Positions 44,416 to 54,040 of a DNA stretch of 64,000 nt are shown here, in pieces. Source of the stretch: an uncultured Acetatifactor sp. (GTDB taxonomy: Bacteria; Bacillota; Clostridia; Lachnospirales; Lachnospiraceae). The translations under genes were made by a program, and so were the position numbers. A model generated the notes under the pieces. That model worked only from the letters and a program-made list of their open reading frames with translations, did no database searches and was not told the DNA's origin. The stretch covers positions 1 to 64,000 of the forward strand of contig CALWSL010000014.1 of the NCBI GenBank assembly GCA_944384205.1, read 5' to 3'. How positions within the stretch are numbered: position 1 is the stretch's first letter; each line of letters opens with the position of its first letter.

Positions 44416-45768
44416 ATGGGAAAATATTTTGGAACGGACGGTTTCCGTGGAGAAGCAAACATTACGCTGACAGCAGACCATGCGTATAAGATTGGGCGTT
44501 TTCTTGGCTGGTATTATCAACATAAGGATAAAGATGAGAAATGCAAAATTGTGATCGGAAAGGATACCAGACGTTCTTCTTATATGTTTGAGTATGCACT
44601 GGCGGGAGGGCTTACCGCTTCGGGAGCGGATGTTTATCTGCTGCATGTTACCACAACCCCCAGCGTGTCTTATGTGGCGAGAACAGAGGATTTTGACTGC
44701 GGTATTATGATTTCTGCAAGCCATAATCCGTATTTTGACAACGGAATCAAGCTGGTAAACCAAAATGGCGAAAAGATGGATGAAGAAACCATTCTGAAAA
44801 TAGAAGAGTATCTGGACGGCAAAATTCCTGAGGTTCCTTTTGCAGAGAGGGATAAAATCGGCTGTACCGTGGATTATGCCGCAGGAAGGAACCGTTACAT
44901 CGGCTATCTGATTTCCCTTGCTACCAGATCCTACCGCGACAAGAAGGTGGGACTTGACTGTGCGAACGGAAGCGCTTGGATGATTGCCAAGAGTGTGTTT
45001 GATGCCCTGGGGGCAAAAACCTATGTGATGAGCAATCAGCCAAACGGTCTTAATATCAATGTGGACTGCGGTTCCACCCATATAGAGGGACTGCAGAAAT
45101 TTGTGGTGGATAACGGATTGGATGTGGGATTTGCCTTTGACGGGGATGCGGACAGATGTCTCTGCGTGGATGAAAACGGAAATCTGGTGGACGGAGATGC
45201 GATTATCTACATCTATGGATGTTATCTGAAGGAGCGGGGCAAGCTGTACGGCAACAAGGTCGTTACCACGATTATGTCAAACTTCGGCTTATATAAGGCG
45301 CTGGATGACGCCGGAATCGAATATGAAAAAACGGCGGTGGGCGATAAGTATGTGTATGAAAATATGTCGCAGAACGGTTATCGTCTGGGCGGCGAGCAGT
45401 CGGGGCATATCATTTTCAAGAAATATGCCACAACCGGAGACGGTATCCTGACGGCAATTAAAATGATGGAGGTTATGCTGGAGAAAAAAATGACTCTGGG
45501 CGAGCTGGCAGCATCCTATAAAGCATATCCTCAGGTGCTTGAGAATGTCCGTGTGGCAGACAAAGCCGCTGTCAGAGAGGACGCAGAAGTGCAGTCTGCC
45601 GTTGCAGAGATTACAAAAGAACTTGGCAATGACGGACGGATTCTGCTCCGGGAGAGCGGCACGGAGCCTGTGATGCGTGTCATGGTGGAAGCGGGAGATA
45701 CCCAAACCTGCCGGAAATATGTAGACAGAGTGGTTGGGTTGATAAAAGCGAAGGGTTATTGTGTATAA
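44416..45768 (+). CDS. glmM: Phosphoglucosamine mutase
   Basis: A 450-aa enzyme converting GlcN-6-P to GlcN-1-P for UDP-GlcNAc. It has the phosphoserine loop ISASHNPYFDNGIKL (Ser102), metal loop FAFDGDADR, sugar loop GGEQSGHI and phosphate-binding RESGTEPVMRVM. The N-terminus YFGTDGFRGEAN is typical of GlmM. It is followed by glmS after 31 nt. Confidence 0.95.
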   Translation: MGKYFGTDGFRGEANITLTADHAYKIGRFLGWYYQHKDKDEKCKIVIGKDTRRSSYMFEYALAGGLTASGADVYLLHVTTTPSVSYVARTEDFDCGIMISASHNPYFDNGIKLVNQNGEKMDEETILKIEEYLDGKIPEVPFAERDKIGCTVDYAAGRNRYIGYLISLATRSYRDKKVGLDCANGSAWMIAKSVFDALGAKTYVMSNQPNGLNINVDCGSTHIEGLQKFVVDNGLDVGFAFDGDADRCLCVDENGNLVDGDAIIYIYGCYLKERGKLYGNKVVTTIMSNFGLYKALDDAGIEYEKTAVGDKYVYENMSQNGYRLGGEQSGHIIFKKYATTGDGILTAIKMMEVMLEKKMTLGELAASYKAYPQVLENVRVADKAAVREDAEVQSAVAEITKELGNDGRILLRESGTEPVMRVMVEAGDTQTCRKYVDRVVGLIKAKGYCV

Positions 45769-45799
45769 TATGGCTGCAGAATAAAAAGGAGAAAAGAAA

Positions 45800-47629
45800 A
45801 TGTGCGGAATTGTTGGATATGTAGGAACCCAGATGGCTGCTCCGATTCTGTTGAACGGTTTGGCAAAGCTGGAATACAGGGGATATGACTCTGCAGGAAT
45901 CGCCATTGAGAATCCTGACAGTAAGATTGAAGTAATCAAGGCGAAGGGACGCCTGAGCGTTCTGGCGGACATGACGGACAACGGCAACGCCGTAAAGGGC
46001 TGCTGCGGTATCGGTCATACCAGATGGGCTACTCACGGCGAGCCTTCCAGCGCAAACGCCCATCCCCATATCAGTAACGATAAGACCGTTGCGGTGGTAC
46101 ATAACGGTATTATTGAGAATTATCTGGAACTGAGAGAGAAGATGATAAAAAACGGCGCTTCCTTTGTGTCCGAGACGGATACGGAGGTAGTGGCGCATAT
46201 GCTGCATTATTATTATAACGGAAATCCGTTGGAGACTATTACGAAGGTGATGATGCGTATGCGGGGTTCCTATGCGCTGGGCATATTGTTTATGGACAGA
46301 CCGGGCGAGATTTATGCGGTGCGCAAGGACAGTCCGTTGATTGTAGGACAGTCCGCGCAGGGAAACTTTATTGCATCTGACGTCCCTGCGATTCTGGAAT
46401 ATACCAGAGATGTGTATTACATTCAGAATATGGAAATCGCGAAGCTGACAAAGGATGCCATCTCCTTTTATAATATTGATCAGGAGGAAGTCACCAAGGA
46501 ATTACAGCATATAGAGTGGGATGCCAAGGCTGCCGAGAAGGAAGGCTTTGAGCATTACATGATGAAGGAAATTTATGAGCAGCCCAAAGCAATCCATGAT
46601 ACGATTACGCCCAGAATCAAGGAGGGCAAAATTGTACTGGAAGAGCTGGGAATGGATGAGGAGGAGCTTGGGAAAATCGGCAGTATCATTATTTTAGGCT
46701 GCGGATCCGCGTACCATGTAGGCATGAATGTCAAATATGTGCTGGAGACCCTGACCAGAATCCCTGTCAATGTGGAGCTGGCTTCCGAGTTCCGCTACAG
46801 AGACCCCATTGTAGCGCCTGACACGCTGGTAATTGTAATCAGTCAGTCCGGCGAGACTGCCGATTCTCTGGCGGCTTTGCGGGAAGCGCAGAGCAGAGGG
46901 GCGAAAGTGCTTGGCGTTGTAAACGTGGTGGGAAGCTCCATCGCAAGAGAAGCGGATGCCTGCATTTATACCTGGGCGGGTCCTGAGATTTCCGTGGCTA
47001 CCACCAAGGCATACAGTACACAGATGGTAGTGATGTATATGATTGGAATGGTGCTGGCAGAGGCAAGGGGGCTGATTACGGAGGAGAGATACACAGAATT
47101 GTTAAATGAGCTACAGACTCTTCCCGATAAGATTACCCGTATTCTGAATGAGAAAGAGCGCATCCAGTGGTTTGCCCACAAGTATGCCTCTGCAAAGGAT
47201 ATTTTCTTTATCGGGCGGGGACTGGATTACGCGGCATGTATGGAAGGATCTCTGAAATTAAAGGAGATTTCCTATATCCATTCTGAAAGCTATGCCGCAG
47301 GTGAGCTGAAGCACGGAACCATTTCTCTGATTGAGGACAATATTCTGGTGGTTGCGCTGGCTACCCAGTCGGCATTGTACGGCAAGATGGTCAGCAATAT
47401 TGTGGAGGTAAAGAGCCGGGGAGCTTTTGTATTCGGCATCACCTCTTATGGCAATTACACCATGGAGGATGTGGCGGACTTTACCGTCTATGTTCCCAAG
47501 ACGGATGACCTGTTTATGACCTCATTAACGGTAATACCCATGCAGTTGTTTGCATACTATGTGTCCGTTGCAAAGGGTCTGGATGTAGATAAACCCCGTA
47601 ATCTGGCGAAGTCCGTTACAGTGGAGTAA
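45800..47629 (+). CDS. glmS: Glutamine–fructose-6-phosphate aminotransferase (isomerizing)
   Basis: A 609-aa enzyme that makes GlcN-6-P. The N-terminal glutaminase domain begins at Cys2 (MCGIVGYVG), with HTRWATHGEPS. Two SIS domains follow (GCGSAYHVG; SQSGETADS; SYAAGELKHGT) and the C-terminus ends PRNLAKSVTVE. Only 31 nt separate it from glmM, leaving no room for the glmS ribozyme usual in Firmicutes. Confidence 0.96.
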   Translation: MCGIVGYVGTQMAAPILLNGLAKLEYRGYDSAGIAIENPDSKIEVIKAKGRLSVLADMTDNGNAVKGCCGIGHTRWATHGEPSSANAHPHISNDKTVAVVHNGIIENYLELREKMIKNGASFVSETDTEVVAHMLHYYYNGNPLETITKVMMRMRGSYALGILFMDRPGEIYAVRKDSPLIVGQSAQGNFIASDVPAILEYTRDVYYIQNMEIAKLTKDAISFYNIDQEEVTKELQHIEWDAKAAEKEGFEHYMMKEIYEQPKAIHDTITPRIKEGKIVLEELGMDEEELGKIGSIIILGCGSAYHVGMNVKYVLETLTRIPVNVELASEFRYRDPIVAPDTLVIVISQSGETADSLAALREAQSRGAKVLGVVNVVGSSIAREADACIYTWAGPEISVATTKAYSTQMVVMYMIGMVLAEARGLITEERYTELLNELQTLPDKITRILNEKERIQWFAHKYASAKDIFFIGRGLDYAACMEGSLKLKEISYIHSESYAAGELKHGTISLIEDNILVVALATQSALYGKMVSNIVEVKSRGAFVFGITSYGNYTMEDVADFTVYVPKTDDLFMTSLTVIPMQLFAYYVSVAKGLDVDKPRNLAKSVTVE

Positions 47630-47644
47630 TGAGGAGAAGAAAAG

Positions 47645-49546
47645 ATGTACCTTTTACCACAGCCTGAGAAAGCCGTATGGCAGGACGGAAAATTTTTCCT
47701 GCGTTATAAAGCTGGTATTGTCATTGATACGAGGATTTGCGGGGCGGAAAGTGCGTATGTGTATGAGTATGCGAAGCTGCTGCAGCAAGAGATAGAAGCA
47801 GATACAGGATTTACGTTGGGAATCCGACGGGAAAAAGCCACGGCGGACGGCGGGGATATTTTTCTTACCTGCGACACAGAGAAAATGAGTGCGGATAAAG
47901 CGGCAATGGAGGCATATTCCCTTCAAATCAGCGAGACGGGCGTCAGGATATCGGCAGGCGCACCGGCGGGAATCCTTTACGGTGTGCAAACTTTGAGACA
48001 GATTATCAGACAGGCGGGTGCGGTGCTTCCCCGGGTGGAGATTACCGATGCACCGAAGATTGCAGACAGAGGTTTGTCCTATGATGTGACAAGGGGCAGG
48101 ATACCAACGCTGGCAGAGCTGAAAAGGCAGGCGGACGTTTGCAGCTTTTTCAAAATGAATCAGTTGCAGCTATATGTGGAGCACAGCTACATGTTCCGGG
48201 AGTTCAGCGAGGTGTGGAGATACAACACGCCGCTGACAGCGGAGGACATTCTGGAGCTGGATGCTTATTGCAGAAAACGGAATATTGAGCTGGTTCCGTC
48301 TCTGGCAAGCTTTGGACATCTGTATGAGGTGCTGCATACCAAAACCTACTCTCACCTGTGTGAGCTGGAAAATTCCGACAAGGAAGAATATTCTCTGGTT
48401 GGCAGAATGGCGCATCATACGGTGGATGTGTCCAATGAGGAAAGCTTTGCCATGGTGGCAGGAAGAATCGAAGAGTTTATGGGGCTTTTTTCTTCAAAAT
48501 ATTTTAATATCTGCGCGGACGAGACCTTTGATTTATGTAAGGGAAGAAGCAAGGCATTGGGAGAAGAAAAGGGAGTCAAGAGAGTTTATCTGGACTTCTT
48601 AAAAAAGTTATGCGATTTTGTCATGGAAAAGGGCAGAATTCCGATGTTCTGGGGAGATGTTCTTCTGGAAAAGCCGGAGTTGATTTCCGAGCTGCCGGAG
48701 AACGCTGTCTGCCTGAATTGGGAATATTGGTCCGGAGTAACGGAAGATAACGTGAAGAAGCTGACGGAAGCCGGCGTGAAAAATCTGTATCTGTGCCCCG
48801 GCGTGCAGAGTTGGAATCATCTGATTAACAGACATTCAGACGCTTATCAGAATATTTCCAGGATGTGCCGCAATGCCCACAAATATCACGCAAGAGGTGT
48901 GCTGAATACGGAGTGGGGCGACCTGGGGCATATAGCCCATCCTGAGTTTTCTACCATCGGGCAGATTTACGGTGCTGCATTTTCCTGGAGCGATAAACCC
49001 ATGGAGGAGGAAGAAATCAACCGTGCCATTTCCATATTGCAGTACGGGGACGTCAAGGGAGAGCTTGTATCCCTGTTCCGTGATTTGGCGGATACAGAGT
49101 GCGTCAACTGGTGGCACGCGGTGGAATACAAGGAAAAATGTCAAAAGGATAGTGACACATGTGGCATAAACAGAATTATTTTTGCCAATGCGGAGGATTC
49201 CGAGGAGGACAGGGACGAGAGAATCGAGAGAAATCTGAACCGCAATCAGGAAATATTGGATTGTTTGTATGAAAAACTGGGCGGGCTTCCCCGGTGTGCG
49301 AGAAAGGATGTAAGCGCCTATATTCTGATGGGCGAGGGACAGAAGCTGCTCACCATGGTGGGCAAGGTTCTTTATGAAGTAGCCCAAAAACGCAGTCCGT
49401 CCTATGACGGCAAAGAGCTGGCGGTGAAGCTGGAATACTGGCTGGCAGAATACAGTAAGCTTTGGAGGAGCGCCGCCAGGGAAAGCGAGCTGTTCCGCAT
49501 TGTGGAAGTAATTTCCTGGTATGCCGACAGACTTCGGGAGTTATAG
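47645..49546 (+). CDS. GH20 beta-N-acetylhexosaminidase
   Basis: A 633-aa enzyme lacking a signal peptide, so probably cytoplasmic. A GH20b-like N-terminal domain (about 1-130) precedes the barrel, which starts RGLSYDVTRGRIPTL. The catalytic Asp-Glu pair is in NICADETFDL (about 291-292). W-rich substrate-binding residues are in MFWGDVLL and NWEYW. It follows glmS by 15 nt, which suggests recycling of GlcNAc from imported or internal glycans into the same amino-sugar pool. Confidence 0.87.
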   Translation: MYLLPQPEKAVWQDGKFFLRYKAGIVIDTRICGAESAYVYEYAKLLQQEIEADTGFTLGIRREKATADGGDIFLTCDTEKMSADKAAMEAYSLQISETGVRISAGAPAGILYGVQTLRQIIRQAGAVLPRVEITDAPKIADRGLSYDVTRGRIPTLAELKRQADVCSFFKMNQLQLYVEHSYMFREFSEVWRYNTPLTAEDILELDAYCRKRNIELVPSLASFGHLYEVLHTKTYSHLCELENSDKEEYSLVGRMAHHTVDVSNEESFAMVAGRIEEFMGLFSSKYFNICADETFDLCKGRSKALGEEKGVKRVYLDFLKKLCDFVMEKGRIPMFWGDVLLEKPELISELPENAVCLNWEYWSGVTEDNVKKLTEAGVKNLYLCPGVQSWNHLINRHSDAYQNISRMCRNAHKYHARGVLNTEWGDLGHIAHPEFSTIGQIYGAAFSWSDKPMEEEEINRAISILQYGDVKGELVSLFRDLADTECVNWWHAVEYKEKCQKDSDTCGINRIIFANAEDSEEDRDERIERNLNRNQEILDCLYEKLGGLPRCARKDVSAYILMGEGQKLLTMVGKVLYEVAQKRSPSYDGKELAVKLEYWLAEYSKLWRSAARESELFRIVEVISWYADRLREL

Positions 49547-49587
49547 AGGAATCAGAAGAACTTAAATCAGACAGAGGAATCGGGAGT

Positions 49588-50859
49588 ATGGAAATGAATC
49601 AGAAAATACAGAAAAGAGACAAGTGGATAGATATTGTCGTATTTGTGATATTGCTTTTCATTGCGTCAGCTGTTTTTTTCACACTCTTTTACAGGCAGAC
49701 CTATGGCAGTCCCCAGACGGGATATCATTCCGACATGAAGGCGTATATTAAGGAAATGCAGGGCATTGACAGCGGTTACAGTTTTACGTATCCCATATTT
49801 TTCAAAATATCCGCATTTATCCATCTGTTTGTAGGACCGGAGCTTGCGGTTGCACTGGCGACGACTTTGTTAAACAGTTTGTCAATCGTGCTGATGAAGC
49901 TGCTTTTGAATCATCTGACAGGAAAAGCGTTTGCTGATTCTTTTGTCTCCCACAAATGGCGGGCGGGCGTAATCATCAGTCTGGTATCTGTTTCCCTGTT
50001 TTTTGTGTCCATGCTGTACCTGCCCTTTGACATTTTTATTGCAGGAGTTTATCACCGGTATCTGGGCGTATTCAGTCCCAATCCGTTTCACAATGCAACC
50101 TATATGGCGGCGCGTCCCTTTGCGATTCTGGCATTTTACTGGTACGCAAAGCTGCTGACGAATTATGAGCAGGGCTATGGCGGCAAGTGGAAGCATTCCG
50201 AAAAAGGTGTAGATATGCGGGATTATGTGCTGTTTTCTGTCTTTCTGCTGGCGGCGACGATGACGAAGCCCAGTTTTACCATTGTGCTTGTAGGCGCGGC
50301 GGGACTGATTATGGTGTACCGCATGATTTGCAGCAGATTTCGGAATTTCCTGCCGACGATACAGTTGGGACTGTGTTTTATTCCTACCTTTGTGGACTTG
50401 CTGTACCAGTATAGGGGAGTGTTTGTTCCCGCGGAAGGGGAAGAGGGCGGCATAGGCTTTACCTTCGGCGAGATATGGGGGCTTTATTGCTTAAATATTC
50501 CGCTGGGAATCTGTTATGCCATCGGTTTCCCCCTACTGGTATTATTACTGAATTTCAAAGAACTTAAGGAAAACACCATATATCGTTTTTCCTGGCAGAT
50601 TTTCGGTATGGGTTTTGCAATGGCATTTTTCTTATACGAAAAAGGTTTCCGGGAACCGGATTTTAATTTTTCCTGGGGATATATGTACGGTATCTTCTTT
50701 GCCTTTGTGGGAGCCCTGATTGTGCTGCTTCAGGCAACGGCGGACAGGAAAAAGAAAAAGCCGCTGCTTCTTGCGTTGCAGTGGCTTGGTTATCTGGCGC
50801 ATGTTGTGTGCGGCTTATACTATTTTTGGGGCATTTTTCAGGGGCAGATGTATTACTGA
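49588..50859 (+). CDS. Multipass membrane protein, paralogue of 30620-31870
   Basis: A 423-aa protein with about ten membrane helices. It shares NPFxNATYMAxRPF, TKPSF, NFSWGYMYG and GLYYFW with its paralogue. ATG 49588 (or 49594) follows GAGGAATCGGGAG; the longer opening at 49462 overlaps the hexosaminidase and is rejected. It is probably a GT-C-like or polymer-handling protein of the glycan system; the function is unproven. Confidence 0.65.
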   Translation: MEMNQKIQKRDKWIDIVVFVILLFIASAVFFTLFYRQTYGSPQTGYHSDMKAYIKEMQGIDSGYSFTYPIFFKISAFIHLFVGPELAVALATTLLNSLSIVLMKLLLNHLTGKAFADSFVSHKWRAGVIISLVSVSLFFVSMLYLPFDIFIAGVYHRYLGVFSPNPFHNATYMAARPFAILAFYWYAKLLTNYEQGYGGKWKHSEKGVDMRDYVLFSVFLLAATMTKPSFTIVLVGAAGLIMVYRMICSRFRNFLPTIQLGLCFIPTFVDLLYQYRGVFVPAEGEEGGIGFTFGEIWGLYCLNIPLGICYAIGFPLLVLLLNFKELKENTIYRFSWQIFGMGFAMAFFLYEKGFREPDFNFSWGYMYGIFFAFVGALIVLLQATADRKKKKPLLLALQWLGYLAHVVCGLYYFWGIFQGQMYY

Positions 50860-50863
50860 AATT

Positions 50864-52354
50864 TCAGTCAATCTGTGCGCTGTCAATTTGCGCTATAACG
50901 TGCTCTGCCAGCAGGAAGCGTCCTGTTTCATTTAAGTGACAGCCATCCGCAAGATAGGTGTCTGCGGTGTTTTCATTAATTCCTAAGTCATCGTAGTTGT
51001 TCATGCAAATCACATTTGTTTCCTCAGCAACCTGCAGGGCGGCTTCCACGTACTCCGTGAGAATGCCGCCTTTTTCGGACAAAGATTCCGTTCCGTTGTT
51101 GAAATAAACGGTAAAGGTGGGCGTCATCAGAAGAATCAGGGCGTCGGGATAAGCGCTCTGTAATTTGGAGATGCCCACCCGTAAGGCGCCCGCATAAGTG
51201 GCGGTGTCGTAAGTGTTTTCCGCATTGTCTACGGGATGACCGCCGAAGTAGTCGTTTAGGCCGAAGTTCAGTACAAAGCAAAGTTTTTTTCCGGTATGGT
51301 CCTCCTGCAGATATTCCTCCATGGAAGCCCGGAAGGGTCCGTCCCCCGGTATCCCGTCCGCCTTCTGTGCGATAAAGTAATCTACGGAGGAGGGGAAGGA
51401 CAGCGCACAGTCCGGGTCAACGCAGGCAGGTGTTCCGCCTTGGGCGCAGTTGTAGGTTTTGGCGCCGGAAAGACCTGCTGTTACGCCGGGAACGGAAAAG
51501 CTTCCTGTATAGTTGCCGATAATGCTGTCGCCGAAAAATACCACATCCCATGATGAGAGGTCAGGATATTCCGTGGGAGAGCTATGCTCCCTTACAATCT
51601 GACTGCGCAAAGTCTCCAATGCAGCGGAAGCATTTTCCGCATTTACCTGAAATTCGTGGTCGCAGAAGGTGAACAGCATCAGTTTTTGGGAAATCACTTC
51701 ATTGGTGGTCTGCACATCGGTGTAATTGGCGGGGTTGGCAATCAGCCAGTGCTCGCCGCCCATAAAATAAGTCGTAATATTGCCGGAGGACGACAGACTG
51801 CTGATTAAGGTCCGGTAGAGGGTCAGCGTTTCTTCCAGCTCCTTTGCGTCCAGGTTTATCCAGTATTCCAGCGAAGGGGCAGGCAGCAGCACCTCAAAGG
51901 TTACTTCGGGATGTGCGGAAGCGTGGAAAAGAATGTCCTCGTTGATGGAGGCAGTCCATTTTTCGGTATTTTTGCGGGAGGAATTCCAGATTTGCACAGG
52001 GTCCAGTCCCAGATAGATATTCTCTATGGTATTGCCGGAGGCGAATGCCGCTTCCAGATATTCGCTTACATCCGCAGTGCTGCGAAGCGTCGTATCCAGT
52101 TTTACCGTGTGGAAGCCGCGGTAGGTGAGAAAGTCCTCCTCGGCAAAATTTTCAATTGAATACAGGGAACAGAAGATACTGTTGTATTCTGCGGCGGAAA
52201 GTCTCTCTAAGTCGGTTTCCTTTTGTCTGCGGTATTGCGTGCTGCCGGATAAAAGAACAAACATCAATACAGCAATCAGAACGAGTACAAAAAGAATCGC
52301 TGAGATAAATATCATTTTTTTTCCGGAACGTCTGCTTTGAGATTTGGAAAGCAT
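50864..52354 (-). CDS. Membrane-anchored SGNH/GDSL hydrolase
   Basis: A 496-aa protein: basic N-terminus, one membrane anchor (about 14-35), then an extracytoplasmic region of about 250 residues without recognised domain and a C-terminal SGNH hydrolase with VFFGDSIIGN (Ser nucleophile), FGLNDYF (Gly/Asn blocks) and DGCHLNETG (Asp-His). Possible roles include deacetylation or acyl transfer on surface glycans. Its end nearly meets that of the convergent membrane protein (4 nt). Confidence 0.82.
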   Translation of the reverse strand: MLSKSQSRRSGKKMIFISAILFVLVLIAVLMFVLLSGSTQYRRQKETDLERLSAAEYNSIFCSLYSIENFAEEDFLTYRGFHTVKLDTTLRSTADVSEYLEAAFASGNTIENIYLGLDPVQIWNSSRKNTEKWTASINEDILFHASAHPEVTFEVLLPAPSLEYWINLDAKELEETLTLYRTLISSLSSSGNITTYFMGGEHWLIANPANYTDVQTTNEVISQKLMLFTFCDHEFQVNAENASAALETLRSQIVREHSSPTEYPDLSSWDVVFFGDSIIGNYTGSFSVPGVTAGLSGAKTYNCAQGGTPACVDPDCALSFPSSVDYFIAQKADGIPGDGPFRASMEEYLQEDHTGKKLCFVLNFGLNDYFGGHPVDNAENTYDTATYAGALRVGISKLQSAYPDALILLMTPTFTVYFNNGTESLSEKGGILTEYVEAALQVAEETNVICMNNYDDLGINENTADTYLADGCHLNETGRFLLAEHVIAQIDSAQID

Positions 52355-52513
52355 ATCAGGTTCTCCTTTTAAGCATTTTTCAAATCTATTATTTCTAAAT
52401 TTACCGGATATGTCAATGTTTTTCAGCTTTTAGCGGAATCTTTATAAAAACATTGGCTCATATGCAGGAAACGTGATAAAATGGTAATATTATATGTGAA
52501 AGGAAATTTCTCT

Positions 52514-53452
52514 ATGGATAAGATAGCAGTATTGATTCCCTGCTATAATGAAGCGCAGACCATTGCAAAGGTAGTGCGGGATGTAAAACAGGCTTTGCCG
52601 GAGGCAGTGGTGTACGTGTATGATAACAATTCCACTGACCGTACCGTGGAGCTTGCGGGAGAGGCAGGAGCGATTGTCAGATATGAATACCGGCAGGGAA
52701 AGGGAAATGTGATTCGCAGAATGTTCCGGGAGATTGATGCGGAATGTTATTTAATGATAGACGGTGATGATACCTATCCTCTGGATTGTGCCAGGGAAAT
52801 GGTGGGAAGAGTGCTGGAACGCCATGCCGACATGGTAGTTGGGGACAGGCTTTCTTCCACTTATTTTACGGAAAACAAACGCCCCTTTCATAATTTCGGA
52901 AACAGTCTGATGCGATTTGGCATTAACAGTCTGTTTTACTCCGATATCAAGGATATTATGACGGGGTACCGTGCGTTTGGCTATGAATTCGTAAAGACGT
53001 TCCCGGTGTTTTCACAGGGATTTGAAATAGAGACGGAAATGACGATTCACGCAGTAAATCATAATATGCAGGTGGAAAATGTGGTGGTGGAATACCGTGA
53101 CCGCCCCGAGGGCAGTGTATCAAAGTTAAATACCTTTCGTGACGGAATGCGTGTCATCCGCAAAATGTTCCAGTTGTACAAGTATTACAGACCGATGCGC
53201 TTCTTTGGCACGCTTTGTTTTGCTTTGGTGCTTGTGGCGGCAGTGCTGATGATTCCCATTGTCAGTGTGTACCTGCAGACAGGACTTGTTCCCAGATTTC
53301 CCACCTTATTTGTCTGCGGATTTATGGTGCTGGCGGGGGTACAATCCTTCTTTGCGGGAATGATACTGGAAGTGATTGCGGCAAAGGAGAGGAAGGATTT
53401 TGAGTATCGCCTGTCCTGTGTGCACAGAGATAAATCAATTTTACAAAAATAA
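52514..53452 (+). CDS. GT2 polyprenol-phosphate glycosyltransferase (CsbB/DPM1-like)
   Basis: A 312-aa protein from ATG 52514 after AAAGGAAA. The GT2 A-fold domain has IPCYNEAQTI, YVYDNNSTDRT and the DXD-type IDGDDTYP, plus QGFEIETEMT. Two C-terminal membrane helices (about 235-258 and 265-290) anchor it. It would load a nucleotide sugar onto polyprenyl phosphate for the GT-C proteins nearby. Confidence 0.82.
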   Translation: MDKIAVLIPCYNEAQTIAKVVRDVKQALPEAVVYVYDNNSTDRTVELAGEAGAIVRYEYRQGKGNVIRRMFREIDAECYLMIDGDDTYPLDCAREMVGRVLERHADMVVGDRLSSTYFTENKRPFHNFGNSLMRFGINSLFYSDIKDIMTGYRAFGYEFVKTFPVFSQGFEIETEMTIHAVNHNMQVENVVVEYRDRPEGSVSKLNTFRDGMRVIRKMFQLYKYYRPMRFFGTLCFALVLVAAVLMIPIVSVYLQTGLVPRFPTLFVCGFMVLAGVQSFFAGMILEVIAAKERKDFEYRLSCVHRDKSILQK

Positions 53453-53484
53453 TAATACAGAAATAATAGGGCAGGATTTACAGT

Positions 53485-54015
53485 ATGAGAGAATATCGCG
53501 ATGAGAGAGCAGGAATTTACCTGCGGCTGATGACGGATAAGGATACGGATTCGATTGTGGCATGGCGGAACAGTGACGCTGTGCGGCGTAATTTTATTTA
53601 TCAGGAATTATTTACAAGAGAGAGCCACGAGCATTGGATCCGGACAAAGGTGGAAACGGGCGAGGCAGTACAGATGATTATCTGTGATACAAAAACGGAT
53701 ACGCCGTTAGGCTCCGTGTATATCAGAGATATTGACCGGAAGCATAACAAAGCCGAATACGGTATTTTTATCGGGGAAGCCTCTGCGAGAGGGAGAGGCG
53801 TCGGAACTGCGGCGGCGGGGCTGATGCTTCGCTATTGTTTTGAAGAAGAAAAACTGCACAGGGTATATCTGCGCGCACTTTCGGGAAATCTGGCGGCAAT
53901 ACGCAGTTATGAGAAGGCTGGTTTTGTCAGGGAAGGATATCTGAAGGATGATGTTTGCCTGAACGGGCAGTACTGTGATATTGTATGGATGGCGGCTTTG
54001 AATCCGCAGGACTGA
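53485..54015 (+). CDS. GNAT acetyltransferase (RimJ/RimL or PseH-like)
   Basis: A 176-aa N-acetyltransferase. WRNSDAVRRNFIYQ near residue 26 and HEHWI resemble sugar-nucleotide N-acetyltransferases of the PseH type. The acetyl-CoA site is SARGRGVGTAAAGLML, followed by ALSGNLAAIRSYEKAGF. It lies between two GT2 genes. With pseB and pseC in the window, acetylation of the 4-amino sugar is a reasonable guess, but PseF, PseG and PseI are not present here. Confidence 0.75.
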   Translation: MREYRDERAGIYLRLMTDKDTDSIVAWRNSDAVRRNFIYQELFTRESHEHWIRTKVETGEAVQMIICDTKTDTPLGSVYIRDIDRKHNKAEYGIFIGEASARGRGVGTAAAGLMLRYCFEEEKLHRVYLRALSGNLAAIRSYEKAGFVREGYLKDDVCLNGQYCDIVWMAALNPQD

Positions 54016-54040
54016 AAAATAAAGTGGAGATAAATGAAAG

